Positions 25,374 through 33,525 of a stretch of 64,000 nucleotides of DNA are shown here, piece after piece. Each line of letters starts with the position of its first letter. Within the stretch, counting starts at the first letter, position 1. The stretch spans positions 22,128-86,127 of the forward strand of contig CAWGGS010000088.1 in assembly GCA_963822095.1 (NCBI GenBank). The letters run 5' to 3'. The notes beneath the pieces were generated by a model. It was not told the origin of the DNA. It searched no databases and was given only the letters and a program-made list of their open reading frames with translations. The stretch is from CAWGGS01 sp963822095 (GTDB lineage: Bacteria > Desulfobacterota > Desulfobulbia > Desulfobulbales > Desulfocapsaceae). A program made the position numbers and the translations under genes.

Positions 25374-26771
25374 TCAGGATTGCTTGGGAGAAGCGCTTGG
25401 GAGGAAAAGACAAAACGTCGCACCTTTATCTGTGCCTGTGACGGTAATATTGCCGTTATGGGCGCGAGCAAGGGCCAGAGCGAGAGGCAGGCCCAGGCCG
25501 CTGCCGGTGGTAGAACGGCTTTTGTCGCCGCGATAAAAGCGGTCGAAGATATGCGGTATATCCCTCTCGGGAATACCGGTGCCGGTATCGGCGATTTCCA
25601 CCTTTATAAACTCCCCATTTCTTGCCGTCGACAGGTGGACCATACCGCCGGCAGGGGTGTATTTCAGGGCATTGTCCAGGAGATTGGCGATGACCCGCTG
25701 CAGACGAGAACGATCGCCATTGATCATCAAGACTTCGGGCGCCTTCCGGAGCTGCAACTGGACACCACAATCCTCGGCCAGGGGGACAAACAGATCGACC
25801 GCTTCCTCGACAATCCCGGCAATATCGAGAGGACCCAGGTTGAGTTCAACCGTTCCGGAGTCGGTCTTAGCGATTTCCAGCATCGTTGTAATCATCTCAA
25901 TCAGGTTGTCGCTCTCATCGATAACTGATGCTGCCATCTCACGATAGTCGTCTATTGTGCCATTGTTTTTCAGGGTTGTTTCGGCAATGCCCCTGATACG
26001 CGTCAAAGGGGTGCGTAACTCATGGGCGATATTATCGGTTATTTGTTCCAGTTCCGAAAGAAGGGTTTCAATACGTGCAAGCATTGCGTTAAAGGCCACG
26101 GCCAACCCGTTTATCTCTTGTCCTTCATCGGCAAGGGGCACCCTGCGGCTAAGATCATGTCCTCCTATCTGAGCCGCACAATCGGTAATACGCTGAACCC
26201 CAGCCATTGCCTTGACTGCAAGCAAACGGCCGACCAAACCGCCGCACACCAGCATCACAGTCAGGGCAATGCCGAAGATCTCCCGATAACGTTCCAGGAT
26301 GATCTCATCGCCCTGAAGAGTGCTGCCGATTGTCAGAATCAGCCCTTGGTCAACCAGGAGAGAGACTGATCGGATTTTGAATCGGTGCCCGGCCAGGGAA
26401 AAGGTTGTAAACACCGTCTTCTTTCCTGCAAAAGGTGATTGATGCAGTGGAGCCAGCTCAAGCCCCGACCATTGGCGAAGATCGGAGGAAGCGAGCACCC
26501 TGCCGTCTGTTGACTCAAGAAGGAAAAATACGTGTCTGGTACCGCGGGATTCCGATTCGCGGTTGAATTCCGCCTGAAGTGCGGCAATGCCGTGCTCATG
26601 AAACAGGACCCCGAACTCCCTGGCCTTATCCATGATTTCCCTGTCCTTCTGGGCTTGCAGATGTGAGGCCAGGGAGAGATACACAATTCCGAAGACGGCC
26701 ACGGACAGAAGGCTGAATATCCCGAGATGCCAGAGGGTCAGCCTGGAGGTTGTTGTTTTAAAGAGGCTCAT
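25374..26771 (-). CDS. Sensor histidine kinase, CusS-like
   Basis: The 465-residue kinase has two membrane segments (about 10-30 and 155-180), a short periplasmic domain, a HAMP linker, phospho-His motif IAHELRTPLTRIRG, N box RVIANLLDNALKYTP, G1 ADTGTGIP and G2 TTGSGLGLPLALALA. ATG at 26771 follows GGAGGAAAGGA, a much better site than the in-frame ATG six codons earlier. It overlaps the response regulator end by 14 bases. With the pump genes next downstream, metal or toxicant sensing is likely. Confidence 0.9.
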   Translation of the reverse strand: MSLFKTTTSRLTLWHLGIFSLLSVAVFGIVYLSLASHLQAQKDREIMDKAREFGVLFHEHGIAALQAEFNRESESRGTRHVFFLLESTDGRVLASSDLRQWSGLELAPLHQSPFAGKKTVFTTFSLAGHRFKIRSVSLLVDQGLILTIGSTLQGDEIILERYREIFGIALTVMLVCGGLVGRLLAVKAMAGVQRITDCAAQIGGHDLSRRVPLADEGQEINGLAVAFNAMLARIETLLSELEQITDNIAHELRTPLTRIRGIAETTLKNNGTIDDYREMAASVIDESDNLIEMITTMLEIAKTDSGTVELNLGPLDIAGIVEEAVDLFVPLAEDCGVQLQLRKAPEVLMINGDRSRLQRVIANLLDNALKYTPAGGMVHLSTARNGEFIKVEIADTGTGIPERDIPHIFDRFYRGDKSRSTTGSGLGLPLALALARAHNGNITVTGTDKGATFCLFLPSASPKQS

Positions 26772-27444
26772 TCCTTTCCTCCAGGACATAGCCTACTCCC
26801 CGAATCGTATGGATGAGCTTTTTCACAAAGGGGCGGTCAATCTTATCCCGCAGGCGACAGATACGCGATTCGACAACCGTCGACCTGGGATCGAAGTTAT
26901 AGTCCCAGACATGCTCCGCAATCATGGTCTTGGAAATAATCCGGCCGGTATTACGCATCAAATACTCGAGCAGGGAGAATTCTTTGGGTTGCAACTCGAT
27001 CTCGAGCCCTTGTCTGAAGACTTTTCGTCTGAGCAGATGGACTGTCAGATCATGGACGACCAATGTTGTTGGTTCTTCAAATTGCCCTGCCCTGCGGATC
27101 AAGGCTTGAATACGGGCCACCAGCTCGGAAAAAGCGAACGGTTTTACCAGATAATCGTCTCCTCCCGCCTGCAGGCCTCTGATCCGGTCATCCACCGTAC
27201 TTTTGGCGCTGAGAACGATTACCGGCGTCCGTTTTCCCCGCCTGCGCACCTCATCAATCAGGGATAAGCCATCCAGACTCGGCAACATGATGTCTATCAC
27301 GGCGACGTCATAGGGATGATCGAGCAGAAGACCGAGTCCCTCTTTGCCGTCGCCACAGCAGTCTAAAACAAACCCTTCCTGTTTCAGGCCTTTTGCGATA
27401 AAGGCCGCGGTTTGGCTGTCATCTTCTACCAGAAGAATTCTCAA
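26758..27444 (-). CDS. OmpR/CusR-family response regulator
   Basis: The 228-residue protein has a receiver (MRILLVEDDSQT, phospho-acceptor Asp in VAVIDIMLPSLDG, Lys in YLVKPFAFSE) and a C-terminal winged helix (EFSLLEYLMRN, VESRICRLRDKID, IHTIRGVGYVLEE) typical of CusR/CopR. It presumably activates the RND pump genes downstream on the same strand, and its own operon. Confidence 0.93.
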   Translation of the reverse strand: MRILLVEDDSQTAAFIAKGLKQEGFVLDCCGDGKEGLGLLLDHPYDVAVIDIMLPSLDGLSLIDEVRRRGKRTPVIVLSAKSTVDDRIRGLQAGGDDYLVKPFAFSELVARIQALIRRAGQFEEPTTLVVHDLTVHLLRRKVFRQGLEIELQPKEFSLLEYLMRNTGRIISKTMIAEHVWDYNFDPRSTVVESRICRLRDKIDRPFVKKLIHTIRGVGYVLEERNEPL

Positions 27445-27759
27445 TGGCTCCCCTTTATCCTTGCACCCGCTTCTCTGGTCAGGATGCTTCTGCGGTTGAT
27501 CCGAAATCAGGGCTTTGGTTTCCCTACACGGATAGTACCTTATCTTACGTCCAGAATCAAAAATCAGATCTTACATCTTTGGTAAAATGCCAGGCAAGAG
27601 ATTCTTTTCACAACGTTATCCCACTTCAAATCAGCGAGTTTCTGAAATTAAAACAGGATGAGAATAAGAAATGCTCTTGCATTGACATGGAAGGTTTGCT
27701 ATGTAACTTGGTTAGTGGCAATCCTCACAAACAATAACCCAAAATACACAGGAACGTTT
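27445..27759. other. Intergenic region upstream of HU gene
   Basis: This holds the divergent promoters of the response regulator and the HU gene. TTGACA at 27682-27687 with a weak -10 (TAACTT, 27704-27709) is a possible sigma-70 promoter for HU. Open frames here do not look coding. Confidence 0.35.
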
Positions 27760-28032
27760 ATGAACAAGGCTGATCTAGTAGCAAAAGTGGCCCAAGACTG
27801 CAAGCTGAGCAAAGCAGCTGCCGAGAAGGCATTGAACAGTGTTCTCGGTTCAATCAAAAACGCCGTGGCAACCGGCGATAAAGTGACCTTGATCGGCTTC
27901 GGCACCTTCTCGGTCTCAAAACGGGCCGCCCGTAACGGACGAAATCCTCAAAATGGTGATACCATTAAAATTCCTGCCAGTAAGATCGTCAAGTTCAAAG
28001 CAGGAAAGAATTTGGTGGAAGCCGTTAAATAG
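27760..28032 (+). CDS. HU-family DNA-binding protein
   Basis: The 90-residue protein is a full-length bacterial HU/IHF-type histone-like protein: MNKADLVAKVAQDCKLSKAA helix pair, GDKVTLIGFGTFSVSKRAAR saddle, RNGRNPQNGDTIKIPAS arm with the DNA-intercalating Pro, and a KFKAGKNLVEAVK end. AGGAACGTTT precedes the ATG. It condenses and bends DNA and can assist sigma-54 activator looping. Confidence 0.96.
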   Translation: MNKADLVAKVAQDCKLSKAAAEKALNSVLGSIKNAVATGDKVTLIGFGTFSVSKRAARNGRNPQNGDTIKIPASKIVKFKAGKNLVEAVK

Positions 28033-28359
28033 TTCAAAAAAGGTCAGCTCACTCCTGCTCCAACCATCATATTTTATCAATGATATCCTGCCTATGACGT
28101 GGGTAATAATGGGTTGACGCCGGGGTATCTGCAGGGGTCAATGGCCCACTTTCCATCAGGATAAGAGTCCCGACATCTGCCTGATCAGATGGCTTGCAAC
28201 TACATGACGCAAAATGTAGCCTCTGCATAACGATTTTTCGGCAGACCTGGTACTCTTCGATGTGGAAGTGTATTCAAAAGCTACCCTTCCTGGGTTGCTC
28301 CGTATATCTGAGAAAAAATAGGCCTTCCCGGTTACTGCCCTGACGGCTGAGGCAAAACC

Positions 28360-28644
28360 TTGCCCTCGTCAAAGTGGCAAGATAACCTTGGCCAGAGGAC
28401 TCCTCTCCGAAGACTCCGTCAACTGATCGACCTTATTCTTCGACAAAACAACAAGATATTCGGTATCGAATGTAAACGGACTGACACACCGCGTCTCACT
28501 CCCTCGATTCGTATTGCGCTGGAAGATTTAAAATTAGAGAGAATTGCCGTCCTTTATCCCGGCACAGGGAGTTTTCCATTATCCGAGCAGGTGAAAGCTA
28601 TCCCCTTCCAAATGATAGCAAATGGCACGTCCCTATTTTCCTGA
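28360..28644 (+). pseudogene. C-terminal remnant of AAA ATPase with DUF4143 domain
   Basis: The 94-codon frame contains IFGIECKRTDTPRLTPSIRI and ALEDLKLERIAVLYPGTGSF, matching the C-terminal nuclease-like end (EIKR ... ALEDL ... VYPG) of the AAA-14/DUF4143 ATPase family. Full proteins are about 380-400 residues; the ATPase part is missing here. The upstream DNA (28033-28359) has no recognisable remainder, so this is a gene relic. Confidence 0.7.
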
Positions 28645-28762
28645 GCCATCTTGATTGAAAACAGATCATGAAATCCTTAGATTCTTAGTGGGTTTCTCAT
28701 CCGATCATCGGATTACAGCAGCATAACTCTTGAAAAACACAACCACTATAGCGGAAAACATC

Positions 28763-29161
28763 ATGGAAATACAATTTGAAGAGGCTGGTCATATAGGCTA
28801 TATGGGCCATAACGGAGGGTTTCAATTCCGACAAATATCAGACTCAGAATATGAATATAGGGCTACGACGCAAGATTTTCATTTGAACAGCGGTGGTATA
28901 ACCCATGGCGGTTTCATTATGACCTTGATGGATTCCGGTCTGGGAACTTCCGTTTACCATTCACTCGGGGGAGACAAAAAAATCGCCACGATCTCTCTGG
29001 ATGTAAAATTTGTGGCCCCCTCTCACAAGGGCGACACGCTTATCGGTTCCGCTAAAATAATAAAGAAAACCCGCTCCATGGTTTTTGTCCGGGGGGAATT
29101 GCATGTGGAAGACAATGTCATTGCCACTGCGGATGGTATTTGGAAAATTCTCACCCCATAG
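28763..29161 (+). CDS. PaaI-family hotdog thioesterase
   Basis: The protein shows the hotdog thioesterase motif THGGFIMTLMDSGLG with the catalytic acidic residue, then SLDVKFVAPSHKGDTLIGSA and a final TADGIWKI strand. About 132 residues if ATG 28763 is used; a TTG at 28730 would add 11 residues and neither has a strong ribosome binding site. It should hydrolyse an acyl- or aryl-CoA. The 3' end overlaps the convergent Cys-rich gene by 11 bases. Confidence 0.8.
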   Translation: MEIQFEEAGHIGYMGHNGGFQFRQISDSEYEYRATTQDFHLNSGGITHGGFIMTLMDSGLGTSVYHSLGGDKKIATISLDVKFVAPSHKGDTLIGSAKIIKKTRSMVFVRGELHVEDNVIATADGIWKILTP

Positions 29162-29972
29162 ATAATGCCCGCTCGGCTTTGAGAAACAGATCGTCCAATA
29201 ATTGATCTGCCGCCTCCATCTCTTTTGCAGAGGAAAAGCCGGTATCCAGTTCCCTTAAAATCTTTTCATAGGAGGAGAGACCAATATCCGGGGTTGCCCG
29301 AAAGACGGCCGGCCTGGGATAGAGACCGTTTTCAAAAAAAAAGTTGCAGGGGCTTGGGGCATCGTTCCGTCGATAAGGCCATTTGGATTTGAGTTCGGCA
29401 AATTCCCTGAAAGCATTCGTAGCCGGGGAATTCTGTGAATAATCACTTAACGCGATACGCCGTCCAAGACGAGATTCCACCTCCTTGAAATAGGCAGTCA
29501 CCAAGGAATGCTCTGTCACAATCAGTCCGAAATCATACCAATTGTCAATGGCCTTTCTAAGAATCGATTGGTAAACGCCAGGAAGTTTATTGGTGGTGGG
29601 GCAAAAGTAGGTGCGGCAGGCCTTTTCACCATACCAGCTGAGAGATCGATAGTCTACGCCGTCGTTACCAGGCATGGCCGGGTGGAGAAGGCAACCGACG
29701 CATCCTCTCTTCCCACCGATGAACCCCAAAAAAGAGCAGTGATGAAATTGAGGAAACGGCCGTGATAGCCGGTGTGGTCCCTTGTTTCTTCTTTGAAATT
29801 CAAAGATCCTATCTTCAGTTCTGGGGACCGATTCAAAGTCCTCGGTTCGCTTTGATAACAGATTCTCAAGTTTTTCTCGTGAGAGATTCGGCAAATTATA
29901 CAAACCGCAACAGGCCCCGCAGGATACTGTTTCACTCACCTGGCACAGGTAAATATCAAAGGTGTCATCCAT
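29151..29972 (-). CDS. Cys-rich YkgJ-like putative metal/Fe-S binding protein
   Basis: The 273-residue soluble protein has three cysteine clusters: CGACC near residue 18, CSFLGF...CVGC around residues 79-95, and CRTYFC around 120. The first motif recalls the zinc/iron-chelating YkgJ family. The second half has no cysteine cluster and looks like a partner-binding domain. Function unknown; a cluster carrier or redox protein is plausible. Confidence 0.6.
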   Translation of the reverse strand: MDDTFDIYLCQVSETVSCGACCGLYNLPNLSREKLENLLSKRTEDFESVPRTEDRIFEFQRRNKGPHRLSRPFPQFHHCSFLGFIGGKRGCVGCLLHPAMPGNDGVDYRSLSWYGEKACRTYFCPTTNKLPGVYQSILRKAIDNWYDFGLIVTEHSLVTAYFKEVESRLGRRIALSDYSQNSPATNAFREFAELKSKWPYRRNDAPSPCNFFFENGLYPRPAVFRATPDIGLSSYEKILRELDTGFSSAKEMEAADQLLDDLFLKAERALSMG

Positions 29973-30438
29973 AGATCTTGTGGTGCAACAGGCAGATGGA
30001 TAAACTCTAATCGCGTGTATTTATTGTACAGGATTTGTACAAAAAGAAATTTCTTTGATCGCAACAACTTTCAACTTTCACAGTATTATGAAGATCGATA
30101 TCCAATCGGACAGCGACAATATTTTCAATTTTACCTTACCTTACAGTCTAATGCATTGGTAAAATCGTAAGCCCATGGTTTACAAATCCACTCTTCTCCA
30201 TTTATTCTTTATACAAATAGATCTGTCCCTTTTTCTTGAGTTGTTAAAAAACAAAAAATTGTGGGCTGTTGCCAATGAGCAGGGTATAAATATACCAGTT
30301 CAGGATACGTTCGCAGGGGCCTTCTACAAGAGATGACCCACCCGACTTCTTCCAGTTGAAAGAAGAGGTGACGAAACTCCTTGCTATAAGTTTAGCCTTA
30401 TATGTAGCCATGCCATATTATAGAGGGCTTTAGTAATT
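29973..30438. other. AT-rich intergenic stretch before defence-like cassette
   Basis: The 466 bases are clearly richer in A+T than flanking genes, with no recognisable coding frame. Together with the AT-rich genes that follow, this suggests horizontally acquired DNA starting near here. Confidence 0.5.
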
Positions 30439-31023
30439 TTGGATTATTATAATTTTAAAGCAAAAGAGCTGTTTGACATTTACCAAAGTGTCGATCCTGA
30501 AAAGTTACATGCAAGATGGGCTAAACACCTGCCTCCAATCCCAGAATTGGCATTGGATGTAGGTGGTGGTTCTGGTCGTGACGCTAAGTGGTTGGCGAAA
30601 AAAGGTTGGAAAGTAGTGGTAGTTGAGCCCGCGAATAGATTTTCTGAATTAGGTAGAAAGTACACAGCTGGGTATAAGGTTATTTGGGTTGATGATTCTC
30701 TACCAGAACTATTCAAGCTTGATGGATATAAAAATAGTTTTTCCTTGATACTTGTCTGTGGCGTTTTTATGCATTTGTCATTAAATGAACGCCTAGTTTC
30801 CTTCAACAACCTAGTTGACCTAATGTCTGAAAATGCTGTTATGTTAATTACTCTTCGCCATGGACCAGACTCAGAAGACAGAGGGTTTCTTCAAGTAGAT
30901 TCAGAAGAGATTGTTGAATTGGCAAAGAAAGAAGGGTTACAGACAGAAGTTTATAGTAACTTATCAGACGAGCTAGGAAGAAAAGATGTCTATTGGGAAT
31001 CAGTAATCGTCAGCACGGGGTGA
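30439..31023 (+). CDS. Class I SAM-dependent methyltransferase
   Basis: The 194-residue protein has SAM-binding motif I as ALDVGGGSGRDAKWLAKKGW followed by an acidic residue (VVVVEP), and a motif IV region SLILVCGVFMHL. There is no NPPY/DPPY or PCQ motif, so it is unlikely to be a standard DNA methyltransferase; small-molecule, tellurite/thiopurine-type or protein substrates are possible. The start is TTG at 30439, with GAGGG about a dozen bases upstream. Base composition is more AT-rich than in the neighbours. Its stop is three bases from the start of the nuclease-like gene, so the two form an operon. Confidence 0.8.
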   Translation: MDYYNFKAKELFDIYQSVDPEKLHARWAKHLPPIPELALDVGGGSGRDAKWLAKKGWKVVVVEPANRFSELGRKYTAGYKVIWVDDSLPELFKLDGYKNSFSLILVCGVFMHLSLNERLVSFNNLVDLMSENAVMLITLRHGPDSEDRGFLQVDSEEIVELAKKEGLQTEVYSNLSDELGRKDVYWESVIVSTG

Positions 31024-31026
31024 GGG

Positions 31027-32328
31027 GTGAGCCTACTTTATTACGCTGAAAAATTTCAAAACCTTAATGCGAATCGGCAGCATGGGGTAGTTAGCCCCCA
31101 TAAAGTTTGCATGCTGCTGTCGGTTATGGACTTGATATCAAGCAACGCAATTAATAACAATAGAATATTTTTTGATAACACACTCCGTCAATTATTCACC
31201 AGTCATTTCAATCAATATCGGACCGAAACAGATCGAGATAATCCCCACTTGCCATTTTTCCACCTTAGGGGTGATGGTTTCTGGCATCATCAACCGAAAC
31301 CCGGTGGGGTTGCCGTATATGCAAATTTGAGTAGGGTGGGAGGGGCTGGTGATATCAATAATATTATCGCCTATGCCTATTTAGATGACGAATTGTTCCA
31401 ACTTCTTAAAAACCAGGTTGCAAGGGAGTATTTGAAAGCTTCTTTGTTGGAAAATCGTAATCCAGATGCTCAGAGAATGATTCTGGACCAGGGTGATGCT
31501 TGGGATTGGTTGGAGTGTGAAGCAATCGCTGCGGATTATTTTGCTATGCTGGAATTGGAATTCAAAGGTGAGCGTTATAATAAAGCCCAGCACCGAAGAG
31601 AGTTACAGAATAAATTAAATAGCCGTTCCGAAGGTTCAATTGAGTTTAAACATCAGAATATCAGTGCTGTACTTATCGAGCTTGGCTACCCTTATATTTC
31701 AGGTTACAAACCAGCCTATAACTACCAACAGCAGCTTAAAGAAGTTGTCCTTGCCCGTCTAGCAGGTACACGAAAAGAACTGGAGCGGGAAGTTGATTCC
31801 TATATTGAACAAGATCCGCCAGAGTTTGGTGAGTTTGTCTGGAGTGATGTCCTGGAGGAAGCTCCGGAAATTCGAGAACCAGATAATCTACCCAGAACAA
31901 GAGAATACTCACCGCGTTTCTATGATTACGCTAAAAAAGAAGGGGTGAATCGGAAAATGGGAGAGAGAGGTGAGAATTTTGCTCTAAAAGTTGAAAAGAA
32001 TCGCCTCCAATTATTGGGCCGCGAAGATTTGGCCAAAGAAGTTGAATGGACCAGTAAAATTAAAGGGGATGGGGCTGGATTTGATATTCGGTCTTTTGAT
32101 CATGAGAGTGAAAGAGAACTCTTTATTGAGGTGAAAACCTCTAATGGTGGCAAATATCAACCTTTCTATATATCTGAAAACGAAGTTGCTTTCGCAAAAG
32201 ATTATTCAGAACAATATAGTTTGTATCGAGTATTTAATTTCAAGCGAGGTCCCAAATTATATATATTGCCAGGTGATATCAGACAAAATGTACAGCTAGT
32301 CGCTAATACCTATAAAGCAATATTTTAA
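31027..32328 (+). CDS. DUF3883 nuclease-like protein with McrA-type N-terminal head domain
   Basis: The 433-residue protein starts with GTG. Its N-terminus (SPHKVCMLLSVMDLI ... NRIFFDNTLRQLF ... PFFHLRGDGFW) resembles the head domain found in front of HNH McrA-like modification-dependent endonucleases. The C-terminal DUF3883 domain has a PD-(D/E)xK-like layout: GERGENFALKVEKN helix, then D353 in GFDIRSF, E368 and K370 in FIEVKTS. It could be a restriction nuclease acting on modified DNA, paired with the adjacent methyltransferase. No ATPase is present in the protein. Genes and upstream DNA are AT-rich, consistent with transfer. Confidence 0.65.
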   Translation: MSLLYYAEKFQNLNANRQHGVVSPHKVCMLLSVMDLISSNAINNNRIFFDNTLRQLFTSHFNQYRTETDRDNPHLPFFHLRGDGFWHHQPKPGGVAVYANLSRVGGAGDINNIIAYAYLDDELFQLLKNQVAREYLKASLLENRNPDAQRMILDQGDAWDWLECEAIAADYFAMLELEFKGERYNKAQHRRELQNKLNSRSEGSIEFKHQNISAVLIELGYPYISGYKPAYNYQQQLKEVVLARLAGTRKELEREVDSYIEQDPPEFGEFVWSDVLEEAPEIREPDNLPRTREYSPRFYDYAKKEGVNRKMGERGENFALKVEKNRLQLLGREDLAKEVEWTSKIKGDGAGFDIRSFDHESERELFIEVKTSNGGKYQPFYISENEVAFAKDYSEQYSLYRVFNFKRGPKLYILPGDIRQNVQLVANTYKAIF

Positions 32329-32378
32329 AACCAGACCAAGACCACTAGATTTGCTCAAATAAGCCGGGTTTCGAACCA

Positions 32379-32828
32379 CTACTTTTGAACGCCTTTGCCC
32401 GCACTCTTTTCAAGGTCGATGATTCTTCTTTTTATTTCATCTGGAATAAGTGCCTTTATATTGTTTTGATAATCGAATGTAACAAGCACGCCTTCCCCGA
32501 AAGCTGCTATTTTATTGAGTTTGTGACTGATTACAGCGTACTTCATTATAAAACGATCTTTTTCTATCGTCTCCACTTTGGCCCCAACTGTGACATGGTC
32601 CGGATAGGTCAATGGAATTTTATATCTGCATTGAGTGGAAGCCAGTATAGGGCCAATATTGGTTTGTTTCATGACCTCAAAAAATCCTATCTTTTCAAAA
32701 TATGAAATTCGCGCACTCTCAAAATGCTTAAAATAGACTATATTGTTAACATGTTGGAATGCGTCCATATCACCCCATGCTATCGGAAGTTCAATTGTTA
32801 CAGGATAATCGCCGGTTAGTTCTTTCAT
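32379..32828 (-). CDS. 4-hydroxybenzoyl-CoA thioesterase/YbgC-type thioesterase
   Basis: The 149-residue hotdog protein has the catalytic Asp in WGDMDAFQHVNNIVYFKHFE, the diagnostic YbgC/FadM-type motif. It should hydrolyse acyl-CoA. It is a separate hotdog subfamily from the PaaI-like gene at 28763. It converges with the nuclease-like gene and has no obvious partner. Confidence 0.88.
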   Translation of the reverse strand: MKELTGDYPVTIELPIAWGDMDAFQHVNNIVYFKHFESARISYFEKIGFFEVMKQTNIGPILASTQCRYKIPLTYPDHVTVGAKVETIEKDRFIMKYAVISHKLNKIAAFGEGVLVTFDYQNNIKALIPDEIKRRIIDLEKSAGKGVQK

Positions 32829-32927
32829 TTTTCACTAAAGTCAGAATGTTATTTACTGCAAAGATAATTGGGTACAATCTTTTACGAATAGAGTCCAGAA
32901 TAGGAGATACCTTGACTGTTGAACGTT

Positions 32928-32973
32928 CCGGCTCACCGGACACGCGCGGTTCGCGGGGTCCGTGTGAAGCCGG
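32928..32973. repeat. Imperfect GC-rich hairpin
   Basis: CCGGCTCAC on the left pairs with GTGAAGCCGG on the right around a GC-rich centre (32946-32958). It may be a repetitive extragenic palindrome. No T-run follows. Confidence 0.4.
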
Positions 32974-33126
32974 TTATTGGTAAATGCTAAGACAGTACAA
33001 ATGCATGCCTTTTGCATGCTTTTTCCTCTAATGACTTTGAGTCAAACAAGAACTTGCCCCCCACTTTCCCAGCGTCACGTTCAACAATATACCGAACGTT
33101 TCCTTTGTGGATTCTTTGGAAATTGA

Positions 33127-33354
33127 TCACTTAAAATGGTAGCCTGTGGCTGCCATAACAGCAAATGCTGTCGTCCAGATGAAGATGACCAAGTATGACG
33201 ATACGGTTATCCAGTAAAAGACTGGCTCGTAATCTCGTCGATAAAGTCGAGAGCTGAACCCCCACCCTCGCCCCTCAATCTCCCGGGATGCCAAACCCTT
33301 TAAAGCTAGCCAAAGAAATAGTATCCCAACAACAACAAACAACGTAGCGATCAC
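33127..33354 (-). CDS. Small membrane protein with two helices
   Basis: The 75-residue protein starts with GTG after AGGAGCAAAAA. It has membrane helices at about residues 3-20 and 48-69 with a positively charged loop (SSRLYRRDYEP) between. No family is recognised. The clear ribosome binding site makes it likely to be expressed. Confidence 0.6.
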   Translation of the reverse strand: MIATLFVVVGILFLWLALKGLASREIEGRGWGFSSRLYRRDYEPVFYWITVSSYLVIFIWTTAFAVMAATGYHFK

Positions 33355-33525
33355 TTTTTGCTCCTGATAAGAGTGCTGGTGCAGACCCGTGAAAAATTGT
33401 GGCTCATCATTTTCTGACTGAGTTGTTCATGTGACATTGCCATTTGCCGTGATGCACAAGTGATTATGCGGTTTCCGCATATCCTTCTCTTTGTGATGAT
33501 ATGCGAAAAGACAGGTAGAAAAATC

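Noticed and set aside
30439..31023. DNA methyltransferase of a classical restriction-modification system
   Set aside because: Neither an NPPY/DPPY nor a PCQ catalytic motif is visible and the protein is too short for a target recognition domain.
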